The position numbers and the translations under genes were made by a program. The notes under the pieces were generated by a model. That model was not told the origin of the DNA. It saw nothing but the letters and a program-made list of their open reading frames with translations, and searched no databases. A stretch of 64,000 nucleotides of DNA from Lotus japonicus (lineage: Eukaryota; Streptophyta; Magnoliopsida; Fabales; Fabaceae), in contig NC_080041.1 of assembly GCF_012489685.1 (NCBI RefSeq), forward strand, positions 106,733,760 to 106,797,759, given 5' to 3'. Shown one piece after another: positions 48,016 through 60,187 of the stretch. The stretch's first letter is position 1, and each line of letters begins with the position of its first letter.

Positions 48016-49655
48016 ATGCCTGAGATGGATAAAAAATCCTCAGTTTCAATAACATGTATTTTCCTTTTGAGGGTGTTGACCTTTATTTTCCTTCTCATTG
48101 CTCTCATAGTCACTGCCACAAACAAGCTTACTCAAGTCACGATTAATGGCCCTCGTGAAGTCAAGTTCAAAGATTTCGGTGGTTATCGGTAAGTCAAGTC
48201 ATATACATTTTCACTCCAAACATAGCTGGAAATATATTTCGATCGCTAATTCCTATCTAATTTGTTTTTTTTGATAGGCCCTAGCTAATTTGTAATAAAC
48301 CATTTTTAATATGGAGATTACAGACAAAGCCAAGTTATAAATTTTACTAATTACAAATCCAAGTTTTCATGGTGTAACACAGAGTCTTTTATATATGCTA
48401 TGAAGGTGCAGATATAAATATTTCAATTTCTAATTAGCAGTTATTTTGCAATTAATTATTCAGTGCTTGATTACTCCACTTACATACTGGTGTATAGGCT
48501 ATAATCCCCTTTTATTAAACATATGTCAAACGAGGGAAGAAAACTTGTTTAATTTCACTTAAAAGTGTTATATACTGAAATAAAAAATCAAAATTTAATT
48601 TGATGAAAAAATTGTCAATGAGATAAGCAAAATAACATTTTCTTTTTGTGATAAAGAAGATGCATGTTCTACAAAGGAAACTCATTTATGGTCTCTCAAA
48701 AATCATTAACAAAGTCAAGGCGATTGATAGTTTTGATCTTTATTAATTTCCTCTTTATTAACTACTTACAATTTTTAAATCATATAGATACATGGTGTCC
48801 ACAACAGCTGTTGGGTTTGTTTATAACCTCCTCCAAATGACACTCTCAATCTGCACTCTGGTCTCAGGAAACCGTCCATTCGGCAATGTTAGCTATATAT
48901 TCGATTTCTTTGGTGACAAGGTAAATCAGGCCATAGATTTTCAAGCTGAAATAATAAAGAGTCACTTACCACTTTTTTTAGATATATAAATATATGAAAA
49001 GAAGACAGAAATGTGATGATGTGATGTATATATAAGTGTTGATACTGTTTTCTGGTACACAAATACAAATTGATACTATTAATGAAATCTTGCTACTCTA
49101 TCGGTTCTTTTTTTATAATTAAAAACCAAATAAGGAGGTAGCTTGGTCCTTTAATTTATAAAAATCAATTTAAATTTTAAGGTACATTAATTATATTTTT
49201 GGCAACAACAACACCCTTATTTAATTGAGGATTCTCTTTATTTACCATTATGCAACTCATTAATAATAAATAGAATTTAAGAAAAATAAGTTGAAGTAAT
49301 TTTGGAAGGTTTAGATAAATTTAATACTATCAACCACTTTATTAAGGGGCGTGAAATATTAGTTTAATTTTTATAAAAAGGAAGAAGGAAGTATAACCTT
49401 AATTAAGTACTCATTTTAAAGAATATTTTCATTCTCTTCTTTGGACAGATTATATCATACCTTCTACTTTCCGGTTCAGCGGCAGGATTCAGTTACTTTG
49501 GAGATCTGAACACAGCCCTCATCAAATCTACACAAAATCCTTTCAATTCCTTTGTTAAAAAGGCAATCGCTTCAGCTAGCCTTGTGCTCATTGGATTTTT
49601 GTGTACTGCCATAACATCAATTTTCAGCTCGTTTGCCTTGCCAAAGAAAGTTTAA
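48016..49655 (+). CDS. CASP-like membrane protein (CASPL4D type), copy 1
   Basis: Four-transmembrane protein of the CASP-like (UPF0497/MARVEL-related) family; Casparian strip proteins of this superfamily form plasma-membrane scaffolds, but this subgroup's job is poorly known. Exons 48016-48188, 48788-48920 and 49449-49655, GT...AG introns, give 170 aa. Membrane segments: ITCIFLLRVLTFIFLLIALIV (about 12-32), the exon 2 stretch VSTTAVGFVYNLLQMTLSI (about 60-80), then [14 protein letters not shown] and ASLVLIGFLCTAITSIFSSF in exon 3. Conserved family marks include Arg in the first segment (LLRVLTF), KFKDFGGYRYMV, FDFFGDK and the C-terminal FALPKK. The start has no upstream in-frame rival. Exon sizes and phases match the copy at 54615, so they are paralogues from a local duplication. 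Confidence 0.88.
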
Positions 49656-50042
49656 TTTGATGCAGAAAATGATGTCCTGGTAGAAAGCTAATGGCGAGGC
49701 AAGCTCCAATAATTTCAATTATGATCCAGGAACATGCTCATGGTTTTCTTTATTATCATTAATTAGAAGTTATTATTTCTTATATAGTTAATGTGTTTCT
49801 AGAATATTCCTAAAAGTGATGAGATGATTCCACTTTTATGACTCTGCTTATCTTAAAGGTTAAAACCTTAACTATAAATTAGTGCACTGTTTTCTCAATA
49901 ATGTCTACCCATAAAATTGGGGATTTCTATAGCTTTTCCTTAATAGCGCATGCACTCACGTTGTTGATTTGACTATCAAGGCTACACTTGTGGATGAACC
50001 ACTTTTCCTAGAGGCTACATCAGAGACAGCCTCTAGATTCAT
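49656..50042. other. 3' flank of CASP-like copy 1
   Basis: Probable 3' untranslated region followed by AT-rich spacer; nothing else seen. Confidence 0.4.
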
Positions 50043-50770
50043 TTGAACAAGTTTATATCATCAATACCATGGGCTCTAAGCCTCTAACTCAGTTTCTTCT
50101 AAACTTGACACATGCAGTTTATCAAACCCTACCCACACTATTTGTTAAAATGCATGAGCGAAAATATGAAACATGTTGTACCTTGTTGAAAATATACAAA
50201 GAAATAGTGTATCAAGCGTTTACCACTACGCCAAAAGTAATTGCTGACGCTAGATTAATAAATCTAATAATCTCCTTGCAATGTTAGCAGTGTTAGCCGG
50301 GGGATTTGAACCCATGACCTTGCTTTTGATACCACTTATTGTATCAAGCGCTTACCACTACGCCAAAAGAAATTATTGTTAGTGAGAGCACAACTTTATT
50401 TCCTTACAGTACAGAGTACTCAAGGATCTGCGATGTTAAGCGCCCATCGAATCCTAAGGGTGACGCTGGATTAATAAATCCAACAAGAAAGTCTCGCATT
50501 GCTAAGTTGGAGACAAAATGAATAGAATATAAGCTGGAGAGTTACAATCTCAATTTCCTTAAGGTTTTGGGTAAAGCTTCTACTTCAGCGTCACAAGTCC
50601 ACTCTCCCTGATCCAGACCCAACAATGATATTAGAGGAAGACGAATCCAGTTGGACTTGAGGGGAAATGTTGAAAATATACAAAGGACGAATCCAGTTGG
50701 ACTTGAGGGGGAGTGTTCAAAGTCACTTTGCTAAATTATAAACAAAATCAATAGAATATAAGTTGGAGAG
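50043..50770 (+). mobile_element. Copia-type retrotransposon remnants with local repeats
   Basis: The segment TATCAAGCG(T/C)TTACCACTACG occurs twice (about 50210 and 50342). GACGAATCCAGTTGGACTTG also occurs twice (about 50641 and 50684), each followed by a purine run; the second reads TTGAGGGGGAG then TGTTCAAAG, like a copia polypurine tract meeting an LTR start. AGAATATAAG(C/T)TGGAGAGTT also repeats (about 50525 and 50754). No coding region remains. A GGATTTGAACCC near 50300 resembles a tRNA box B but no tRNA fold is evident. Confidence 0.45.
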
Positions 50771-50834
50771 TTGCAATCCCAAGCCACCAACTCAAAACAT
50801 CTTAGGATACATTTGATTACCAACAAATTTTGTA

Positions 50835-50965
50835 AAAACGCCTTCCTCGAATTTCCCCTGCATGAAATATTTCTGCTTTTCGCCTCGTGGAATACCTCAT
50901 TTGCTATTACTACGTTGTCTAACATATTCCTCCGCACAAGAAACGCAAAGGAAGCAAGACCATAA
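50835..50965 (-). pseudogene. LINE reverse transcriptase fragment
   Basis: On the minus strand the frame reads SFAFLVRRNMLDNVVIANEV, matching the plant LINE reverse transcriptase pattern QSAF..gR.ildgvliANE, followed by FHEAKSRN and then a degenerate version of the KvDfeKAfD motif. Only about 45 codons are recognisable. It is not collinear with the LINE zinc-finger fragment at 52216, so it is a separate or rearranged copy. Confidence 0.5.
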
Positions 50966-50969
50966 ATCT

Positions 50970-52215
50970 CCTTGATCAAGTCAACACAATAATGAATACA
51001 GGAACACTTGACAGCAATCAGGTCATAAGGACAGGATATGATAAGTGAACATGATAGCAACAAGATAGGATAAGAGCAGGATAGACTATTATCATATCCT
51101 GTGTTTAAGGTGCACATGATAAGGACAAGATATGAAAAATGTATCAAATTTATATTTGAATAAAAAAATACATTTAAAAATTGATCATTCTATTAAATTT
51201 AATTTTTTATACATTTTCATGAATGAGTCTATATTTTAAAATAACTAAAATTTATTTAAATTTTATTAATTAGTTTATTTTATTGTTTTGAAGATAGCCT
51301 ATATTTTAAATAAAATTATGCAATTAACTAATTGGTTTTCACTTAGTTGTTACACGTAATAATTAACAATAATAGTCAACTAAATTAAGAATATTATTAA
51401 TTCAAAAGTGCTTTATATTTAAATTATAAATTATTATATAAGTACATGAATAATTTTAAATAATAGGAGATGTGTAACAAAATAAAATAAAATAAAATAA
51501 TAGGAGATTAAAATAGAAAATTAGTCTATTACTATTAAAAAATCAATATTTGTAACTAATTGGTTTTCACTTAATTTTGACACGTTTTAAATAATAAAAA
51601 CTAACTAAATTAAAAATATTATTATTTCAAAAGTAATTTATATTTAAATTATTATATAATTAGATAAATAATTTTTAAATAATAGGAGATGAAAATATTA
51701 AATTAGTCTATTATGCATATGAGATTAAACCATGCACTGATGCACATGCCAAGGGTGGAAATGGATATTCTAAGGGCCTGTTTGGTGGTCAGGACAAGAT
51801 AAGATATGACAGGATAGTAATCATATCATGTTGTTATCTATTGTTTGTTGTGTCAGCAGAATAAGATAACACTATCATGTCTCATATCATATCTTGTCTA
51901 TCATGTGTAAAAGTTATCCTGAAGGAGAAGTTAGGATAGAACATGATAGGATATCAGTTATATATTTTCTTTCAGTATCCTACATCTAAATTAATTTATT
52001 TTAATATTGTATAAATTATAATCCTATTAAATAATAAATATAAAAATATTAAGTTAACTAAAATAAAAAATAAATAAAATTATTATTCATAAATAGTAAA
52101 ATAGACTACTCACTAATCTGGTTCATCAGACCCCAATTAGTCATCACCAAGCTAACAATAACAAGGTCCAGTAGTTAAATTCAATGTCCTTCAACCAGTA
52201 CAATACTAGGTCCAA
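50970..52215. other. AT-rich region with GATAAGATAGGATATGA-type repeats
   Basis: Short motifs around GATAAGGACAAGATATGA appear at about 51000-51140 and again at 51800-51960, the latter starting with GGGCCTGTTTGGTGGTC, a hAT-MITE-like tip. The two parts may be ends of one decayed element, but I could not pair them. An AAAAT simple repeat lies at 51478-51502. Confidence 0.35.
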
Positions 52216-52660
52216 TTACGCAACACTACTGATGCAAAGGGGAGGTTCTGATATCCATTCATAAAAGGAGAAATGAAACCCCTTAACCTTTCCTTTAAGC
52301 CACAACCATGCTCGATATTGAGCAATCTCCAGCAGAGCCAATCCTTCTTGAACTGTGCCTCCATTAAAAATCAGTCTATTCTGATGGCTCCAAATTCTCC
52401 ATGCCACCGCGAACCAGATGAATCGAGTCAGTACATTTTGTTGTGAATGCTGTAACAAGTGAGAAGTGCAGTCCCCCGAAAGCACTGTGGTCCTTCCCAA
52501 CCACCTATAGCACCGCATCCAAACTTCTGCAGCGAGTGGGCAAACAAGCAGTAAATGATCAAGGCTTTCCTCCTCCTGAGAATGCACCGGGCAACACACT
52601 TCCTCTGCTGCGAAGATAACCTTTCTCCTGTGAAGATTGACCCTTGAGGGTAGTTAGAGA
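52216..52660 (-). pseudogene. LINE C-terminal zf-RVT domain fragment
   Basis: The frame on the minus strand reads LPSRVNLHRRKV, then CCPVHSQEEESLDHLLLVCPLAAEVW and later WRIWSHQNRLIFNGG. This is the zinc-binding region found after the reverse transcriptase in plant non-LTR retrotransposons: LPtr.NL.rR, then CP.C...EES..HL...C..A..vW. The third motif ends in the usual W..W..RN..iF pattern. No reverse transcriptase core lies upstream on this strand, so it is a 5'-truncated copy, which is usual for LINEs. Confidence 0.75.
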
Positions 52661-52810
52661 ATATGAGTGCATTGAAATCATGAGGTGGTTGAGAGCTAAA
52701 TTTATATGTTATGATAATTCTCACATAGTATTTATTCTCTAGTTATCGATTTTCATAATAATCGTAGATTTTTTTTTCAATATTAAAGTTTTTCCACATC
52801 ATATTCTTAT

Positions 52811-53065
52811 ATTTTTTTAGGCTTAATAGCTCTTTTGGTCCCTCACTTATCATGATTTTGCACTTTTGATCCCTCTAGAAAATTAGCAAAATTAGTCCTC
52901 ATATTTACACATTTATTCTGTTTTAGTCCTAAATAGAAATATGGATCATTTTTATAAAAAATTAAGCAATGTGGAGGACCAAAAGTGCTATATTTTTTAT
53001 TTGTGACAAAAAGTGAAAAATCCTGATAAATGAGGGACCAAAAGAGTTATTAAGCCATTTTTTTA
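52811..53065. mobile_element. 237-bp MULE-type MITE with 9-bp target duplication
   Basis: The element 52820-53056 has inverted ends GGCTTAATAGCTCTTTTGG and GGCTTAATAACTCTTTTGG and is flanked by ATTTTTTTA on both sides. The target sequence is simple, so the duplication is suggestive rather than decisive. No coding capacity. Confidence 0.8.
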
Positions 53066-53099
53066 ATGATGATTTTCGTTCCAGTCTCAGCATCAGTGA

Positions 53100-53324
53100 A
53101 CCTCCAGCTTCGACTGCGGGGGTGTGTTAGAATATAATAGAATATTAGATTAGAATATTCTTTATTTATTTACCAATGTAATTACGAATGTAATCAGATT
53201 TAGATTTGTTTAGCTTTATTATTAGTCAACCATGTAATTGTATAAATAGGGTGTTTACCCATCAATAATATTCACGGAATACAATTCTTTCATGATTAAT
53301 TCTTGTACCCTCGTCTCCCCAACA
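53100..53324 (+). mobile_element. Copia LTR remnant with polypurine tract
   Basis: A purine tract (GCGGGGGTG, to 53124) is followed by TGTTAGAATATAATAG at 53125; about 200 bases later the sequence ends CCCCAACA at 53324, giving TGTT...AACA ends. TATAAATAGGG lies inside at about 53250, as in a promoter-bearing LTR. This fits the 3' LTR of a Ty1/copia element whose body is gone; no target duplication seen. Confidence 0.6.
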
Positions 53325-54539
53325 CTCTTATCACCTCGCGTTTCTTGTTTGAATAGTACACGTACATGGTTCTTGCATTTCTTATTAAAATTAGTACTAA
53401 GTAGCCTTGCTCCTATTCCATATTTGTCTGTGTTTCTTTCCTAGCTAACGCATCAAACCTAAAATTTGATTTGGGACTACGTCTTATAACCTACCAATGC
53501 TAAATGAGAGTCCTATATGGTGAAATCCCTATTCACATGCAATCCAGATCATGTTTCAAAATTTCAATTATTACATAAAATTTTAATTCTATTTTAATTT
53601 TTATGTTAAAATTAGTCTCACTTTTTGTTAAGGATTCACGAACATATACGGAGATCCTGCACAGTCTGTATATACATATAAACAATGTGAAATCAAATCA
53701 AAGTGTTGTATAACTATTACTCAAGAGACAAAATACTACAGCTAATGGTCAAACAATGCAAAGTCAATGACATCAAAGAATGAGAGCTTTCGCCGAAATT
53801 TTGAAGCAACTACATATTTTAGTCAATGCATTGAGTCGGCTCTGAGCATTCTATGTATTTATTTTATTTTATTCCACCATTCAAAGTCAACCATTTTTAT
53901 TTTATTTGTAATCATACTACTATGTATTTATGGACTTTGCTAAATAGTAATGGATCGGATATACTTAATTAAGTGATATAAGTTTAATTCCTCTTAAAAA
54001 AAATACTTAATTTTAAATTTGTATGTGAGAAAAAAATGGATCAGTACCAACAGCTATTTGATAGCTTTACGAATTAGATAAAGCATAGAAATAAAAAACC
54101 AACAGTTATTTGATCGATAGCTAATTTACAATTCATAATTTCACCATTCTTTCCTTGTTGTACACTTTATTTAACATGGTTACAAATCTTTTGTTTACAA
54201 GTTACTAGAGTTGCACCATCCGAGCAAGTGATGTACTTGAAAGTTGACGTTTTCAAAGATAGTTGTGCTGCATGCAATAAATTCTTCTAAGATGTGGATG
54301 TTTTCTGGATCAAACATGATTGTCTATTGGGAAATCTATATACTTATGTTGAGTATAAATTAATATTTGTGCATTGAAAAAATTATAATGTGAGGAACTA
54401 GCTAACTCTAGGATGTAGATGAACATCATTAATTCTCTTTTGCGGGGAAGATATTTGTGTGTGTGTGAGTTGAATAAAAAAAGATCAACTTGGCCAATTG
54501 GCTTTCTCCTTAATAAACGTGAAGAGAACAACTCCATGT
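53325..54539. other. AT-rich region upstream of CASP-like copy 2
   Basis: No gene seen. The right end contains a CCAAT-type sequence (GGCCAATTG, about 54492) belonging to the next gene's promoter. Confidence 0.45.
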
Positions 54540-54548
54540 TATAAAAGG
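54540..54548 (+). promoter_or_regulatory. TATA box of CASP-like copy 2
   Basis: TATAAAAGG lies 75 bases upstream of the start codon at 54615, at a fitting distance for a short leader. Confidence 0.65.
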
Positions 54549-54614
54549 CCAGAAGTTACACCAAAATTTTCTTGAGAATTACAAGCTTAATTTTGATTTT
54601 GATTACTAAAAAAG

Positions 54615-55654
54615 ATGGCTGAGACCGCCGATAGCAGTAGCAAACCCTCAAGCTCCACAGTTTCAAGAACTGTCCTTCTCCTTATGAGGGTCTTAACATT
54701 TGTATTCCTTCTAATTGCTCTCATACTCCTAGCTGCAAACAAGGAAACTGAAGAAGACACAAGTAGTGGTGACTCTGCAGAATTCAAGTTCAATGATTTT
54801 CGTGCTTTTAGGTAAGAAACATCTCTGTCAGCAAGATTACGTTTGCAAAAGCTTATTTGAACTTATCTCAAATGTTCGTTCGAACTCATAAAAAGGATTT
54901 ATCGCTTATAAACTCATTTGAACTTATTTTCATGCTTTACATATTAGTTTATGAATCAACGTTTAAAATCAGAATGTTTTGTTCTTTTCTTCTTTATTTA
55001 ACAAGCTACAATAAATTTTGAAAATGCAGATACATGATGGCCACAATAGTGATTGGGTTTGCATATAACCTCCTGCAAATGGCACTCTCAATCTTCACCG
55101 TGGTCTCAGGAAACCGTATACTAAACGGCAATGTTGGTTATCTGTTTGATTTCTTTGGTGACAAGGTACATATTTAATACTTGTGTACAAGTTACGTTTA
55201 TGGAATAATTAATGTTGTACCACAAACTCAATATTAATTTTAGAGTGATTATATACATACAAATTTTTCACAACACCCTTCGAACATACGCTTTTACGAA
55301 AGTTTTTTAACTGCCACAACATTTTGTAGCAACTAAAAAAATGCTACAAAAGCGTATGTCTGAAGGGTGTTACCGGAAATGAAATGTCTGTCAATTATTT
55401 TCGTTAATTTTGTAATTTGTAAACCTTAATTGATTTTTTTCCTTGAACAGATCATGTCATTCGTTCTACTTTCTGGTTCAGCTGCTGGATTTGGTGCCTC
55501 TGAAGATCTGCACATAATCTTCAAAAACGCAGAACTTCCCTTCAACGTCTATTTTGCAAAGGCAAATGCCTCAGCTAGCCTTCTTCTTTTTGGATTCATG
55601 TGCACTGCCATTGCATCAATTTTCACTTCATTTGCTTTGCCAAAGAAAGCTTAG
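54615..55654 (+). CDS. CASP-like membrane protein (CASPL4D type), copy 2
   Basis: Paralogue of the gene at 48016 with the same three-exon layout and intron phases: 54615-54811, 55030-55165 and 55451-55654, giving 178 aa. The N-terminus is a Ser-rich cytosolic stretch ([14 protein letters not shown]), then the first membrane segment ([21 protein letters not shown]) with the family Arg, an acidic loop (KETEEDTSS), [12 protein letters not shown], a second membrane segment, FDFFGDK, then [15 protein letters not shown] and [26 protein letters not shown]. The strongest difference from copy 1 is in the first extracellular loop. Four membrane helices with both ends inside the cell are expected from the family. 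No damage seen. Confidence 0.9.
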
Positions 55655-55892
55655 CATGCAGCTTGATGCAGAAAATTAATGATGCTAGCTCTCTTGTATG
55701 ATAATCCTTTCTGCGCTTCTCAAGTTTGATTAGATCGATTCTTGTGCGGTTGTGCCTTGTCGTGGATTTGTATATCTTCCAAGTTTTCCTTCCAATTGTA
55801 CTTGTATTAATTTTTTAATAGAATGGACTTTTCTGTATTTCCCTTTTGTGTTGCTTCTTGTAATATGTATACTCTTATTAATATATAATAAT

Positions 55893-57156
55893 GGGTTAAA
55901 AACTATAACCGTCCCTGAACTTTGAGCGAGTTTTGAAAACCGTCCCTCGCCGAAAAATTATCTGAAAACCATCCTCAGACTTTGAAAAAAAAATTTGACC
56001 CGTCCCTCCGGCCAACGCTGACATGTCCTTCCACGTCAATTAATGAGATCTGACGTGGAAATTTTTTTTTTGAATAATTATTTTTTCCTAATTATTATTA
56101 CTAATTAATCATTTAATCCTAACATAAAACTGAAAAATAATTAATTAAAACAAACAATCCTTATTTTCATCCTCACGGTTCATCTTCTCTCCACATGCTT
56201 CTTCAATCTTCATCCTTTATCTGCATTCTCTCCTTCACCCTCATCTCTCTTTCACCCACATCTCTCTTCCACCTTGATGAAAGCCCAGAACCACAATCCT
56301 CACCTTCATCCAAACTCCAAATTAGAAAAATTAAACCCTCATCTTCCTTCAAGCAATACATTCACAGTGCTGCAGAGAGAGGTGCGAAGTGAACCCAGAA
56401 GAAGAAACAGACATGGAGGGTTTTCAGATGGTTGCTTTGTGAACCAAAAGAAGAAACAGACATAGAGGATTTCAGATTTGGATCTGGGCTTTTGGGGTTG
56501 CGGTTTATGGGTTGGGATTTATAGGGTTCTCGTCTGCCATCTCTGCCACGTGCCACCAGGTCCACCGTCTCTCACCTCTCGGCTCTCTCTCAGATCTCAT
56601 CACTGATCCCTCGTCTCTCTTTGCGGCTTGTTGGCCCTTGTTCTGTTCCTTCTCTTGTTGGCCCTTACCTTGAACATGTGTTGGCGGGCCTTCAAATCTA
56701 GTAGAGGATCCGAAGTACTTGTAGGGAAACTTAACCCAGATTTCATCGACAATAGTTGCCATAATTCTGGAAGTCTTGTAGATGATGAAGAGCGCTGGGA
56801 TCTGAGGATGGAAGGAGAAGCTAAAAAATTGAAGGAAGAACAATGGGGTGAGAATCGAACCCAGGTACAAGAAGGAGAAGAGGTTCAGAGGTTGGGGAAA
56901 TAACGTGATTTGATTTAGGGTTGAGAGGGGATTTGATGTGTTGTATGAATTGATGTTTAGGGATTTTGATGTTTTGATTTGATTTTCGCAAGAGTGAAGG
57001 ATGTGTTTCGATCGGAATGAGAAAGAGAAGGGATAAGATTTTGGTGTTGGGTGATTAGAGTTGCTTAGAGAATTAAGGCCAATTTGGGGATTTTGGGGTT
57101 TAATTAGTAATAATAATTAGAAAAAAAAAAATTATATAAAAAAAATTTCCACGTCA
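55893..57156. mobile_element. Non-autonomous MULE-like element, right end lost
   Basis: The left end starts GGGTTAAAAACTATAACCG at 55893. An inner part of its inverted repeat (CTAATTATTATTACTAATTAA at about 56091) returns inverted near 57100, with TTTCCACGTCA following to 57156. There the match stops and unrelated retroelement coding sequence begins, so roughly the outer 170 bases of the right repeat are missing. The interior (56190-57060) has gene-like fragments, including a tract open on the minus strand, none recognised. Confidence 0.65.
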
Positions 57157-57233
57157 AGCTCATCTGCTTCTTCCTTCATCAGCGCCAGCTGATCCTCCAG
57201 CTCGCCGATTTTAATCCCCGCCGTGCCAATCAT

Positions 57234-59164
57234 CTAGTCGGCATAGACTTTGTCTTTTCCTGCCTGCGTCGCCAGTTTGTCGAAACGCTTTTCCCAAGCA
57301 GCGGCGGTTTCTTGATGCTTAGCACTTTCGGCCTTCAACCGCTCAGCTTCAACGGTGGCGGCATTGAACTTCTCAAACGCGTGGGCAAAGATGCACCCAG
57401 CGCGTAGGAGGCAAGCAAGAGTCTCCTCCTTGGTGTCATCAAGGCCCCGACTCAAAACTTCTTTTTCTATGGCGTCACGGTTAAGACCAGCAAGTAAGAA
57501 TTCTGAGGGTTCAATGGCGTGGGGGAGCATATTATAATAGCTTGAAGAGCCGACCTCGGGAGCAGGGGCTTGTTCAATTTGAGCCGCTTCAGAGGTAGTG
57601 GCAGCGCCAGGACAAGTTTTTTCCCCTTGATGAGGCGGGGAAGGCATGGAGCCCGCATCATGTGTTGGGGGCGGGCTAGGAGGCGCGTCTTGGCGAGAGG
57701 GAGACTTCGGGGTTTCATTTTCTTTTTCCTTCTCTCCAACAGGAGTGTCGGAAGACGCAGCAGCTTTTGTGGCGTTGACGCCGGCGAGTTTCTCGACAGC
57801 TGAGGATTGAGAAATGTTGGTGGTTGTGGCACCGACGGAGGCGGCTGTGGCGCCAGCAGAGGACTCAGCGGCAACAGCAGCGGTCGCACCGGCGGTGGCA
57901 GGAGTAGAAGCTGGTACGGTGGTTGGCTCGATAGCCGCGGCGACGGAGGCTTCAGTGACATTTTTGCCTTTAGGCGCAGCAGCAGTGGTGGGCTGAGCGC
58001 CAGGGTTGGATGTGCCGGCGCCGGAGGAGGCTTTGACCAATCTTCTCCTCTTGGGAGCTTTGGTGCTCTCGGCTTGGTTCTCAGCACCGCCCCGTTTTTT
58101 CACGTCGCCCTCAGTGTTGAATTTTGGGGAAAAGCGAGCCATTCTCCTCTCGCGGGCCTTCAGGAGCTCGGCGTTCGTGAAATTCATATCTTCTGTAACA
58201 ATAAAAAAATACGATCAGTGACAACATAGGAGACGAGAAAGGAAATGTCAATAATAAAAGTGAGCTATGGGCAACCTAAGTATTTGGGATTTCTTGAGAG
58301 GTCAGCGCCCTCAAGGACTGTTGTGCAGTCAAGGATGGGAAGTGGGGCAAGGAGATTAAGAAAGGCTTTGTCGTTGGCGGACAAAGATTCCTCTGAAGGA
58401 TCGGTGATCCCATTGGGCTTCTCCGTCCAGTAAAGAGGAAAAAGGGCGGTCCCGTCTCTAAGGGTGAATGCCTCTGGGTAGGCGGGATGAACCGCCACAC
58501 GGAAGTACTTCCGTGCGAAGGAGGACTTCGCGTTACTTTTGTGAGGATGCAAGCACTTCCGGCCGGCTCGGGCCTTCAAGGAAATCCATCCTTTGTTTTT
58601 GATGGACTTGGGGTCGACGTCGTAGAGGTAGAAGAAACTGGTGGGGGATGGGGCGATGCCGACAGCGGCACTTAAGATTTCAAAACACCGAATGAAGGCC
58701 CAGGCGTTAGGGTGGAGTTGGCAGGGAGCCGCGTTGATGTCGCGGAGGACGGTTTGGACAAAGGGCGAGAAAGGAAGCCTGATTCCAAGCTCGCTAAACA
58801 TGTATTCATACGCAAAGAAAAAATGGGATCTCTTTACGTCGCCGTCTGGCTTATGAAGCCAGGGGCGGTCCTCGGGACTGCAAATCCAGATCCTGAGTTT
58901 GGCGTTAAACTCATCGTCATTAGACAAACCACCCAGGGAGTTCGCGAACTGCACGATGAGATCGCTATTCTGGAAAATAGAAGGTTGGTCTATAGCCTCG
59001 TGAGTGGGGGCTATTTGGACTGGAAGGGGCAGAGTGGCGTAGGTTTTTAGTCGGTAAGGTGGGATCTCCGGGACCTCTAAACGGAGGCCGGCGGCGGCGG
59101 TGGCATCAGGGTCGCTTCCGGAGGAAGAAGAGGAGTGGTTAGGGGAGGTAGGGCTTGAAGCCAT
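57234..59164 (-). pseudogene. Antisense retroelement ORF with gypsy-type (Transposase_28, PF04195-like) domain, 3' truncated
   Basis: Exon 1 (58276-59164, starting MASSPTSPNHSSS) and exon 2 (57234-58192) join across a GT...AG intron in frame (NPKYL then EDMNFTNAELL). Exon 1 contains the conserved plant domain often annotated as putative gypsy-type transposon protein: LPFSPFVQTVLRDINAAP and AWAFIRCFEILSAAVG are typical. Exon 2 encodes basic and Ala/Thr/Pro-rich sequence and then a coiled coil (about VEAERLKAESAKHQETAAAWEKR). An in-frame TAG at 57234-57236 ends it, yet the coiled-coil frame continues beyond to the junction at 57156. That suggests a premature stop, then loss of the rest. I chose the start at 59164 because homologues begin MASS; the open frame extends further upstream. 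Biochemical role unknown. Confidence 0.7.
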
Positions 59165-60178
59165 TTTTAGAAGACAGTAAAGTGAAAGAAAGGAAAAGAT
59201 GAGTATGTGTATGATGCAAAGATAAGGATAGTGGGACTCACCGGAGTAGGATGTGAAGAGTGGGTAACGGAAAGGGTGATAAGCGACGGCTCTGGAGCGG
59301 AAGTGGGCAGAGGGAGTTTGGTAAGCGATTAGGGAAGTAAAGAGGGGTCTCGGAAAGGGATGACTGTGGGGAAGAAGGGTTTTTATAGGAGAAGGGGGGA
59401 AGCTGGAAGGGTGACGCGTGTTGGACGCGTGTGGAAGGTTGGAAGTCATGATGGTTTTGGGGAGGTGGGTCGCGTGCAATGGGGAGTTACTGCGCACGAT
59501 GGGACGGTTAAGAAAGGTGAAGTGACGGTTCCGGAGAAAGAGGGAAATTGATGTAACCGACGCGTCACGTTGGGCAGTCACGTGGGGCAGATAGGGATTT
59601 GAAAGGGTTTTAAAATAAGGGAAAGCGCGAAAAGCCTCGCCACTATAAAGATCAAACACCATCGCCTGACAGGTGACACCAACAACAAAGTTCAGTCGCT
59701 CGCCGGGGTTACCGCCAGTCAATGATTGAATGATTAGCACATGACCCATGCCCGCCACCTTTCCCGCCGGCGAACGATCATACACCTGCTCCAACTTATC
59801 GCCAATACGAAGTAATCGTTCTCGCCGCTTGTGGACTTGTGGACTTGCCAGCTCGGGTTGCTCGTCAAGTCAGTGGACTGGGTAACTGAAAATGCTAGTT
59901 TCCTTTTGCTCACGCCATGTTGGCGATATAGTTTACTTCTCTTTTCTCAAGCCATGTTGGTAGGGCAGATTCCGGTGTACTGTGAGACATATGTAAAAGC
60001 ATTTAAAAGACACACTTAGCTCTCGTACCTCGAGCTCGGTGTCTTGTGGACTAGTGGACTGGGCGAGCCCCTTGAGGGGCAACGCCCAGCATGTATCCCG
60101 CCCTGAGGCGGGGCCCTAGCCTTCAGATGGGCCTTGACCTCGGAGGCCCAATTGGCCCAATAGGTAGTACCCAAGCTC

Positions 60179-60187
60179 TATAAATAG
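60179..60187 (+). promoter_or_regulatory. TATA box of the retroelement LTR
   Basis: TATAAATAG in a GC-rich to CT-rich transition, followed by a CTCTCTCT leader tract (60255-60280). Orientation is opposite to the ORF at 57234-59164. Confidence 0.6.

Noticed and set aside
56505..56870. 121-codon minus-strand open frame in the truncated MULE
   Set aside because: May be a captured gene piece but shows no recognisable domain or splice structure; described only as element interior.
57807..58229. Plus-strand open frames opposite the retroelement ORF
   Set aside because: Gly/Ser/Val-rich shadows of the Ala-rich antisense exon, without independent support.
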